Positions 9,108 through 17,455 of a DNA stretch of 64,000 nucleotides are shown in pieces. The translations under genes were made by a program, and so were the position numbers. The notes beneath the pieces were generated by a model. It made no database searches and was not told the DNA's origin. It saw only the letters and a list, made by a program, of their open reading frames with translations. The stretch lies in the NCBI RefSeq assembly GCF_000497045.1, contig NW_015961948.1, forward strand, positions 1,240,001-1,304,000, given 5' to 3'. Source of the DNA: Kalmanozyma brasiliensis GHG001 (lineage: Eukaryota; Basidiomycota; Ustilaginomycetes; Ustilaginales). The first letter of the stretch is position 1, and each line of letters starts with the position of its first letter.

Positions 9108-10490
9108 CTAGTAGCCGTGGTGACCCCAGCCGCCCTTCCTGCCGCCTCCGTGACCGTGACCGTGACCCTTGTGACCGCCATGGCCTCCTTGTCCGTGGCC
9201 ACCCTTCTCGCCGTGATCGCTTTCGCCATCCTTGCCACCCTCGTCATCATCGCCCTCGTCGTCACCTTCACCTCCCTTGCCACCCTTATCACCCTCGTCA
9301 TCGCCCTCGCCTCCCTTGCCACCCTTGCCGCCCTCGTCGTCACCCTCATCGTCGCCTTCACCTCCCTTGCCACCCTTGCCGCCCTTGCCGCCCTCGTCGT
9401 CACCCTCATCGTCACCTTCACCTCCCTTGCCACCCTTGTCACCCTCGTCATCGCCCTCGCCTCCCTTGCTGCCCTCGTCGTCACCCTCATCGTCGCCTTC
9501 ACCTCCCTTGCCACCCTTGCCACCCTTGCCGCCCTTGCCGCCCTTGCCGCCCTTGCCGCCCTCGTCGTCATCCTCATCGTTGCCTTCACCTCCCTTGCCA
9601 CCCTTGCCACCGTTGTCACCCTCATCATCACCCTCGCCTCCCTTCCCACCCTTACCACCCTTACCACCCTCGTCATCACCCTCGTCGTCGCCTTCGCCTC
9701 CTTCGCCTCCCTTACCACCTTTGCCGCCCTTGCCACCCTCGTCGTCACCCTCATCGTCGCCCTCGTCATCACCTTCGCCTCCCTTGCCACCCTTACCACC
9801 TTTGCCGCCCTCGTCGTCATCCTCATCGTCGCCTTCACCTCCCTTGCCACCCTTGCCACCGTTGTCACCCTCATCATCACCCTCGCCTCCCTTCCCACCC
9901 TTACCACCCTTACCACCCTCGTCATCACCCTCGTCGTCGCCTTCGCCTCCTTCGCCTCCCTTACCACCTTTGCCGCCCTTGCCACCCTCGTCGTCACCCT
10001 CATCGTCGCCCTCGTCATCACCTTCGCCTCCCTTGCCACCCTTACCACCTTTGCCGCCCTCGTCGTCATCACCCTCGTCGCCACCTTTCTTGTCGTCACC
10101 ACCGCCGTGGCCGCCCTTCTTACCGCCACGCTTCTTGCCGCCTACGCCCTTCTCTTCACCGCCTTCTCCTTCATCACCCTCGTCGTCGCCTCCTTCCTCT
10201 CCCTCGTCTCCTTCCTCATCACCACCCTTGTCGTCGCCACCCTTGTCGTCGCCACCCTTGTCGTCGCCACCCTTGTCGTCACCACCCTCCTCTCCTCCGC
10301 CGTGGCTCCACTTCTTGTCGTCGTCACCCTCATGACCGCCGCCTCGAATGAAAATGGAGAGACCTTGGAAGGGTTTAGGATTACGTGCCATGAGGCTGTT
10401 GCTCGAAGCGGAGTTGAACGACGTAGGTGCAGCGTGGGCGCTCAGGCCGACCGCCAGGACGACGAAGGGGACCAGAGACTGGAACTTCAT
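9108..10490 (-). CDS. Secreted Gly/Asp/Glu/Lys tandem-repeat protein with His-rich tail
   Basis: The frame is open upstream to 10952, but the convincing start is the ATG complementary to 10488-10490. It opens a clear signal peptide (MKFQSLVPFVVLAVGLSAHA, probable cleavage before APT). The product is 460 residues. After a 50-residue spacer nearly everything is Gly, Asp, Glu and Lys. Near the N-terminus a GGDDK unit is repeated about four times. The centre is built from units such as GDDEGDDEGGKGGKGGKGGE. A single KKR lies near residue 100. The last 45 residues change to a Gly/His-rich tail (HGHGHGGG, GWGHHGY) that could bind divalent metals. No catalytic domain is visible and I do not recognise a family; a cell-wall, matrix or effector role is guesswork. 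Length polymorphism between strains is likely. Confidence 0.8.
   Translation of the reverse strand: MKFQSLVPFVVLAVGLSAHAAPTSFNSASSNSLMARNPKPFQGLSIFIRGGGHEGDDDKKWSHGGGEEGGDDKGGDDKGGDDKGGDDKGGDEEGDEGEEGGDDEGDEGEGGEEKGVGGKKRGGKKGGHGGGDDKKGGDEGDDDEGGKGGKGGKGGEGDDEGDDEGDDEGGKGGKGGKGGEGGEGDDEGDDEGGKGGKGGKGGEGDDEGDNGGKGGKGGEGDDEDDDEGGKGGKGGKGGEGDDEGDDEGDDEGGKGGKGGKGGEGGEGDDEGDDEGGKGGKGGKGGEGDDEGDNGGKGGKGGEGNDEDDDEGGKGGKGGKGGKGGKGGKGGEGDDEGDDEGSKGGEGDDEGDKGGKGGEGDDEGDDEGGKGGKGGKGGEGDDEGDDEGGKGGKGGEGDDEGDKGGKGGEGDDEGDDDEGGKDGESDHGEKGGHGQGGHGGHKGHGHGHGGGRKGGWGHHGY
9572..10069 (-). repeat. Tandem duplication of a 249-bp (83-codon) unit
   Basis: Within the secreted repeat gene, 9572-9820 is repeated directly at 9821-10069. 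Reading the two copies side by side I find one base difference, T at 9581 versus C at 9830, which changes Asn to Asp. The unit is a whole number of codons, so the frame is kept. Smaller repeats lie inside and around it, including a 15-base GTCGTCGCCACCCTT unit near 10226-10285 (plus strand). Confidence 0.9.
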
Positions 10491-11875
10491 GGCTGCGAGT
10501 GTCTGAGGTATAGAGGCGTAGTTAGGATTGTGTAGCCAATGTGAAGGAGCGTGTTGCGTAGCTGGCTTGGTTTGGAGTGTGTGTGTGTCGGAAGGTTGTG
10601 GGATGGAGAAGATGACGGCTACTCTGGCCTGCCTTTTATGTCCTTGAGCGATTGCCACGGTTGAAGCGAGCGGCCTGCAGCAGCGTCTAGGGAGCTGAGT
10701 CGTTCCTTCCGCCCCTTCTTTGCAGGAGCAGGCTTCAGGACTGATCATTCGCCTGCGAACAACGAGGTCGCTCGCTGGCTGTGAAAGAAGTTGGGCGACA
10801 GCAGTAGAGCAGCGGAAGATCCGCTCGTCTCGAAAGTTCTTCGATGTGTCTGTCAGACACCGCCAGAAAGTGACATCGGCGGTGTCCACTTTCGGACACG
10901 CCTTGTCATCTGACCCGATTGCGTGCTTTGTCGACCGTCTGGGAGAGATCACATCCCCGGGTCACCTGGACACGTACTTGGTGTTTGGGTCAGAAGACAG
11001 GAAGCAACGCCGTCCAGATGACTCCACAAGACACAGCGAGAGGTTCCGACTTAGAGTCGATCGAGCCGGCGGCGGAAACGTATTAGCAGCCAAGTGCTAT
11101 TCGATGGTGGCGTAGCGTCGACAGCGTAGCATTGGCGACGCCGGAGCGGAAGCATCGCACACTTGCACCATCACACTACCACTCATGCTTTTGCTGAGAA
11201 GATGACGCCGGAAATGAGCGAACAATGCCCAAACATGGCCACCCATCGGGGCTTCCGTTCGTAGTGGTTCCGACATGATCACACGCACAGCCACCATCTT
11301 ACAGCCATCTCAGTTTCAAGTCAAGAGGAGCTGGCGTTCGTTGGATGAAAGCGATGAGCAGAATAATCCTCGGATGAGCCGCTACCGTCGGGTGACGGGC
11401 TTAGCCGAGCGCCGTGACTGTGGCGTAGCGGGATCTTTGCGATAACCTCTCTTCGCAAGTATCACATTATCAACGCTTCGCAGAGTCCGACGAGCAGCCA
11501 TTGCTTTCGGGTGACCGGATATTAGCCTCTGCGCTTCTGTTTCGTGATGTGACTGCTTTGACTTCCGTCGGCAGCCGTGACTGGACTTGGCACAGCCACT
11601 CGATGTGAAATGGTTGGGCCTAGCGGGCCTCGCAGGGCGACTACGCCTTCCGCTCCAGAGTCGCTCAGCTCGTCACACACTCAAGTAACGCAAACGCCAA
11701 CAGGGCGTCGGTGCAGCGCCACAGCATAGAACAGGTGACCTTATTGTGATTAGAGGAGCACTGAAGATGTCGTGAGCGCTCGGGAACACCGAACTCGAGT
11801 GAAGAGCAGCTGCACAGCGCCACGGTGGCGTGATTCCGTCGACTTTAGCGCAGATCGCTTGTCGAAAGGCTGCGA
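10491..11875. other. Intergenic region upstream of the secreted repeat gene
   Basis: About 1.4 kb between two minus-strand genes: promoter of the repeat protein and 3' UTR of the Zn2Cys6 gene. On the minus strand a TATA-like CATAAAAGG (10632-10640) lies about 145 bases before the ATG. A (TG)n tract occurs near 10576-10586, and a palindrome cluster lies at 10846-10973. From about 11000 to 11875 I see no gene. Confidence 0.4.
10846..10973. promoter_or_regulatory. Cluster of GTGTC/GACAC motifs with nested palindromes
   Basis: GTGTCTG-T-CAGACAC (10846-10860) is a perfect 15-base palindrome. GACACCGCC (10856-10864) and GGCGGTGTC (10878-10886) form a perfect 9-base inverted repeat. GTGTCC-ACTTTC-GGACAC (10882-10899) is a 6-bp hairpin-capable repeat. 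A further GACAC lies at 10969-10973. In total five GTGTC/GACAC pentamers in alternating orientation occur within 128 bases, about 360-480 bases upstream of the repeat-protein ATG. A binding-site array for a dimeric regulator is inference. Confidence 0.45.
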
Positions 11876-14533
11876 TCAGCGCAAGTCAAGGATGATGGGC
11901 TGGCGGTGAGGAGCGAGCCAGTTCCGTGTGGAAAAGACGGTCTCCAGGCCTGGCTCGCGATGAAAGCCGGTTCCAAAGCTCAGCACGCAGTCGAGAATGC
12001 CCTGTAACCCGCGCAGATCCGCATCGATAGCATCGAGGGTCATCGACGACGCAACGCCATGCTGGCTGATCTCTTGCAACGCATCCGGCACCAGCGCGCA
12101 GAACGAGATGTGCAGCACAGCGGCCAAATGGGTCGGCACGGGATGTCGGCTGCTGTGAATCTGCAGCGCAGGCACGATCATGTCGTCCTGGGGCAAGGGG
12201 ATGTCGATACGACCATGCGCAGAGAATTCGGACGATGTGCTCAGCCCTGCATCACTTCCACGATGGCCATGATCGCCGGCTCCACCAGGGGACGACTGTC
12301 CGCTGCTGTACGCATCGCGCGGCGGCGATCCACCGCCACTGCGAAGCGTATGCTCCACTTGCCTCGCCACCATACCGTGCAGTCTGCCGATCCGGAGCGC
12401 ACTCCTTCGACGCACTGCGCTTCGCATCTCTCGCGATTGATCCAGCTGGTTCCGAAGCATGCTCGAGGCCCGCGGCCACGAAGGGTCCTTGGAGCCTTGC
12501 ACCCATGGCATGCCTTCCAGGAAGCTGCAGATCTCCAGAAAGATGAGCGAGCCCATGCCGACTTGGTTGATGAGGTGCGTCACTACCGATTGGGCAGAAG
12601 CTGGCATCTGCGAGTAGAGATGCGCATCTAGATCCAGCAGGGGCTGGAAGACCTGCTGCACGAAGAGGATCATGGTCCAAGTTCGCTGAAACTGCTCTGC
12701 AAGCTCGGCAGATGTGCTGTCCGGATTGTCGAGGCATGCCCTGAAGTTGCCATTGCGCTGCCAGATCATGATCTGTGTCGACGCTCCGGCCTGGCACAAG
12801 TTCAAGAACTCTTTGACCCGGACGGGGTCGCCTGGCGCCGCCGCGAATCGGGCAAAACTGTACGGTATCTGCTTCGAAAGGTGGAGCGCTCGATGTGCTA
12901 CCAAGGTCCACGCGCTTGGGGAATCCGACGCCGCCGACACTGGACTGGACAAGGCGCCAGCTAACAGATGTTTCGGGTCGGTGTTCAATGCGAGACCCTG
13001 CGACGTCGACACAGAATTGTGCGTTCGATCGGTCCAATCTCGAGTCGATGCATCAAGGTCTCCATCCATGCCATTCGCCATCATGAGCCCGGGTCCGAGC
13101 CTCAACAGAGATGCGTCTTCAAATTGCAGGGCGCTCTGGTCAGGGTTGTGCGCCATGGCTGGCATCGAGCCAAAGCCGTTCTGCAGGAAGGGCGCACTTG
13201 CGTCAGCCATGGACCCGAACGAACCGGCGGCGACATGCATGCCGTTGTCGGGCGCCGCTGATTTCGCAGGCGAGACGGTCGCTGGCAGCAAAGCGGTCGA
13301 CAGTTGCAATGCGTCGATGTCCACCTTATCGCGCGTACTCGCCCGTACGACCGGAGGCATGCCGAAGCCCCCTGTCGTAGCAGCGTCGCAGATGGCCGAA
13401 TACCATAGCAGGTTCTCTGCAACGTCTTTCAGTGCATGCGCTCGGTCAACTCGCGCACGATATCCCGGGTCCGATCTCAGCAAAACCTCGTCGTCGATTC
13501 GAGCACCGTCCGTGTTTTGATAGCCGAGGGCGAAGAGGTCGTCATCCTGCTGACGCAGCAGATCCGTTGCTAGGTCGTCCATCATACGCAGTCCGTTCTG
13601 CAGCATGAAGACGCTGTCTTGAACGACGTCCAGGTCGGAATTGGTGCTGCGCAAGGGTGGGCAAGTGTTGCAGAACAAGTGAAGCGCATACGCCATCCGG
13701 AACGTCGTCACGGACGAATGCGCCATCAGATAGTTGCGCGCGCGCATCCAAGCAGCCTCGGCGATCTCGGCGTCCTTCCGCCTTCGAAGCACATCGCTCT
13801 CGTTGCCACGCCATTCGCCCGGGTTCTGTGATCCGTACTGGCTCGCATACGCCACGATGGCGTACTGAAGCGCCTGCATCGAGATCTCTTCCGCTTTCTT
13901 TGGCAGCCGCTTGAAGCGGCCGCTGGGTCGATATGCCTCGTCGCAGACAAAGGTGCTGTAGAAGAAGTTGGGAGAGACGTGCGGCACGTTGTTGACCACC
14001 ATCATGTCGTCCCAGGCGCGTGCCGCGGAGCCGCTGAGCAGACCACGACGAGGATGAACTGCCGCATCCAATCCCACCCCTGCGGGCGTTGCGCCAGAGC
14101 CGAGGAAATGCTGCCAGATCCACTCCCACGCCGCAACGTAGGTGAAGAGCTGCTTTGTCGAGATGTAGAGGCCATCGATGTGGTCGCTCATGCTCTTGGA
14201 CGCTGTCGAAAGCCCAGCAGGGAGATACTGGTGAGAGGAGAGCTGGTCCTGGAGAGCGCTATAGCTCGATGATGTCTGCGAGATGTGACGAAGCTCCTGT
14301 CTGCTGGAGCTGACCGTTTGCTGCAGCGCGCTCCAGTGTGTAGTACATTGGAGATTCTTGCGGACACAAAGTTTGCAGGGACCATCATGTTGAAGGGGCA
14401 AACCATCGGGACCTGCCTCGGCAAGATCGCATCTCCTCTTTGAACGACGGCATTGGTCGCAAGCTCGATTCTGGAGGCGCGAGCCGGATCTCGCGGCCTT
14501 GATCTTGTCTTCGATGGGACGTATCAACTCCAT
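11876..14533 (-). CDS. Zn2Cys6 transcription factor with long zinc-cluster loop
   Basis: The ORF extends up to a GTG at 14971; the first in-frame ATG is at 14533, giving 885 residues with the DNA-binding domain right at the N-terminus, as usual. The zinc cluster is C25-x2-C28-x6-C35-x17-C53-x2-C56-x6-C63, with the basic stretch RRSKRRC. The 17-residue loop between the third and fourth Cys is longer than the common 5-12. Residues about 130-560 contain helical, acidic-aromatic sequence compatible with a fungal transcription-factor middle homology region, interrupted by Ser/Ala-rich segments; a Gly/Ser-rich stretch follows near 750-790. Target genes are unknown. The residues encoded upstream of 14533 look like non-conserved leader. 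The 5' flank is a 2.9-kb gap. Confidence 0.8.
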   Translation of the reverse strand: MELIRPIEDKIKAARSGSRLQNRACDQCRRSKRRCDLAEAGPDGLPLQHDGPCKLCVRKNLQCTTHWSALQQTVSSSRQELRHISQTSSSYSALQDQLSSHQYLPAGLSTASKSMSDHIDGLYISTKQLFTYVAAWEWIWQHFLGSGATPAGVGLDAAVHPRRGLLSGSAARAWDDMMVVNNVPHVSPNFFYSTFVCDEAYRPSGRFKRLPKKAEEISMQALQYAIVAYASQYGSQNPGEWRGNESDVLRRRKDAEIAEAAWMRARNYLMAHSSVTTFRMAYALHLFCNTCPPLRSTNSDLDVVQDSVFMLQNGLRMMDDLATDLLRQQDDDLFALGYQNTDGARIDDEVLLRSDPGYRARVDRAHALKDVAENLLWYSAICDAATTGGFGMPPVVRASTRDKVDIDALQLSTALLPATVSPAKSAAPDNGMHVAAGSFGSMADASAPFLQNGFGSMPAMAHNPDQSALQFEDASLLRLGPGLMMANGMDGDLDASTRDWTDRTHNSVSTSQGLALNTDPKHLLAGALSSPVSAASDSPSAWTLVAHRALHLSKQIPYSFARFAAAPGDPVRVKEFLNLCQAGASTQIMIWQRNGNFRACLDNPDSTSAELAEQFQRTWTMILFVQQVFQPLLDLDAHLYSQMPASAQSVVTHLINQVGMGSLIFLEICSFLEGMPWVQGSKDPSWPRASSMLRNQLDQSREMRSAVRRRSALRIGRLHGMVARQVEHTLRSGGGSPPRDAYSSGQSSPGGAGDHGHRGSDAGLSTSSEFSAHGRIDIPLPQDDMIVPALQIHSSRHPVPTHLAAVLHISFCALVPDALQEISQHGVASSMTLDAIDADLRGLQGILDCVLSFGTGFHREPGLETVFSTRNWLAPHRQPIILDLR

Positions 14534-17455
14534 AGTGGTGGTACTAGAGTCTCTTCCGAGGCGCGACTCCGTGAGGACGACTCGGTCTGTCAAGCCGAGA
14601 TGTATGCGGGCGTGCGCGGCCTGGCCCTGACCGAAAGGGGCCGTGATGCGAGAGACGATCGCACAGATCAAGGGCGCATGCTCTAGACGATGAATGTGCG
14701 AGGTGTATGTCGGGGATGAACACGGCCAGGGAAGCTCGAGCAAGTCGGCGTCAAAGGATGGAAGCAGTCGTCTGCCGGTGATGCCGCTGCTGCTGCTGGT
14801 GATGCCGATGGTGGTGGTGACGATGGCGAGAGAGCGAGTGGCTGACTGCTCGGGAGGTGATGCGGGTCTCCAGTTCCTTTCGATGTTGCAGCGGGGGCGT
14901 GTTAGGGCAGAAGGTGGTTGCGAGGCAACATGAAAAGGGTCGGCAACTCGAAGATCGCTTTCCGACTCCACCAGATGACACAGGCTGCAGATGAGGAAGC
15001 CCGGGCGAAAGCAAGTTCGGTCGGTCGGTAAGTAAAGTTGGCGGATCTACGCAGTCGAGAAGAAGCAGATGATTGCAGAAGGCGATTTCCGCGGGGGCGG
15101 CAGCAGCTGCTGCGCAAAGGGAAAACCGGGCGGCAATCCAAAAAAGGGTTCCGAATGGCGTCTGTCGCTGGACCGGGCTACATTTTGGCTGTTTCTACGC
15201 CCTGCTCCTCATCCGCTCACTCGCTTGCATCGCCTCTTTACGTCCTCTGCACCAGCGCACCATTGGCTCAAGCCACGCAGCAAGCCACCACCACCTCTCC
15301 ACGCAAGTTGGCTCGCCCGTGTGTTCTGCTTTCATTGTCTCAGACGATAGTAGATTGCTCGTAAGGCGATCGCTCCCACATCATCACATGGAAGCGCCCG
15401 TCCTCTCCCAGCCTGCCAGTCTTGTCTCTGACGAGCCCGCCCACCCAAGCTCGAAGGTTCAGTCGAGCATGGCGCCGTTGTCGATGAGCGCCAACGACAA
15501 GTAACCTCCGACAAGCCGGCGCCTCAAGCGAGCCCGAAGAAGACTGCCCTGCAGAAGTGAAATGCTGACAGGTCATCATTCGATGCCGAATGCAAGCCTT
15601 CAGCGGGACTTGAAAATTGGCAACAACGCGACCTCACGTTCCTAGGGCCACGCTTCCTTTCACAGGCCAGGGTCGGCCCGTCGAAGAAGTCGGTGTCATA
15701 CTTCCCGAATGGGCCGAGTCCCATATGATCATGCGTTGGGTCGCATGCTTGCTAGCATCCAGTCTCGACCGCCTCGCCTGTTCTAGGACGCATCACCTTC
15801 AGATCAACGTTCGGCTGTCCCGTTCCGATCCCGATTATTTGCCGCGCCAAGCCTTCGTACCGTATGGAGCGTCCTGCGACGTCTGCTTGCCACGCCACAC
15901 CTTGACCCTTCGATGCAAGGCTGGTGCCCTCAACGCCGTGATCACCGACAGTCGATGTCAATTTGCGGCCCGTCATGTTCTCTCGAAGAAGTGCGAGTCA
16001 AAAGTTGATCATGGCACGCTATCGAGCTCGCCATGCAGCCGACCGCGGACCTGCATCCTACCAGGACTTCATTGAATCATACTCAAATTTGATTTTCGCA
16101 CCGATGCCTCGCGTAGCCTGCAGCGAAGGGTCGCTTATTCGCACTAGCGCTGCTGTTGCCCTCCTTTGCGCCGAAATTGCTCCTTGGCGACATGAATAGC
16201 GTCGTTCGACAGAGGATCGACTGTCCATCATCTCAGCATCAGAAGTCATGGAGCCTTCTCTCAACTACCGGCCATACCCTATGCCCTCTTTGGGGCTAGT
16301 CGATTCCGCGCCGTTTCCGTTCGGAAGCCTCTTCCGCGTGATATCGCCGATGTAAGCCGAAAAAGCAAAACCCGAAGGCGTGCCTCCGCGTAAAAGAGCA
16401 AACAATCAGCAGCACAAGCTCCTTGGCTGGTACACTTTTGGCACACGATACGCTATGACCTGCGCACGTCGCTTCCATTGCAGCCGCAGGACCACCGGGT
16501 TCCGAACGAGCTTCTCTGATGCTTCGATCAGCTGCAGACCCAATCTCGTCCCACCCTGAACGCAGTCGCCGTTCGTTTGGTTCGTAGGTCATGAAGCCGA
16601 AGCTGGCCGCTGATCGTAACACGTGCTTCGTCCATCAGCAGCGCAAACATCTCCTTGACAACGTCCCCAGTCAACCTCAAGACTGCTGATGACATGCCGC
16701 TGGCTTTGCTACTGGATCGCGTTCCGTCGACCCCTGGCAGACATCGAGACACAGTCACACGTGATTTCGGTCCTTTTCGGATCGCCTTCGACGCCAGCTG
16801 TGCTCAGGAATGGACCGTGGCTCCGCTGCACAAGACATATATCTGCAGCATCATTGTTGACAAGCGATCCCCGCCGCAATTCCGATGGAAAAGCCTGCAT
16901 CTCCTAGCAAGCCGACGCCGACGGATCACACCACCGCAAACGACGCTTGGATTCGCCTGCGACCGAAACGAAAATTGGAGCCGGGCGGGGCTGGAGACGG
17001 AGTGCCAAAAACGATTGGCGACTCGGATCTGTTGGCGAAGTGAGCCCTGCAGCGGGAGGAAATTTTCTCTGTCATAGGCCGTCTCGGAGTCCAGGAAATT
17101 GACAGCCAATCACCCTACGCCCGACGTCGCCGCGCATTTCAAACACACCAGCTCGCTTCTGCACCCATTCCCAAGCGAGAAGATCTGGACTCCCAGCCCT
17201 CTCTGCGGCTCCCCTCCAGCAAGCCACATTCTCCTCCTACCGCACAACGCTAAGACACAGCCTCACGCCTTTTGAGTCAAGCCACACTTTTTGTCTGACA
17301 TGTGCCTCCGTCGCTCACCCAGACGCTTCTTCCCCGCTGCACACAATCGCCGCAGCATTGGATAACCACGGAAGGGTCAACATCACCTGAGCTCAGTCTT
17401 GACATGCTTTTCGTTGTGTACATTGAAGTACAGTATTCGTGAGAGTGAGGCCAAT
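14534..17455. other. Long intergenic region without a convincing gene
   Basis: About 2.9 kb between two minus-strand genes. It should include the zinc-cluster gene promoter (right of 14533) and the 3' UTR of the GART/gelsolin gene. All ORFs here are under about 155 codons, overlap on several frames and show no domain. One short stretch at 15388-15504 (plus) has coding-like codon use but stops after 38 codons. I see no repeat, RNA gene or transposon remnant. Confidence 0.4.

Noticed and set aside
8951..10535. Long ORFs in other frames over the repeat gene (8951-10129 minus, 9039-10535 plus, 9232-10335 plus)
   Set aside because: The repeats have a period divisible by three and no stop triplet in several frames, so all stay open. 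Only the frame 9108-10490 has a signal peptide and a proper ATG.
10882..10899. Hairpin GTGTCC-ACTTTC-GGACAC as a transcription terminator
   Set aside because: Hairpin terminators are bacterial; here the element belongs to a cluster of repeated motifs in a eukaryotic promoter region.
14534..14971. N-terminal extension of the first Zn2Cys6 factor to a GTG start
   Set aside because: No ATG in this part and no conserved content; the zinc cluster normally lies near the N-terminus, which ATG 14533 gives.
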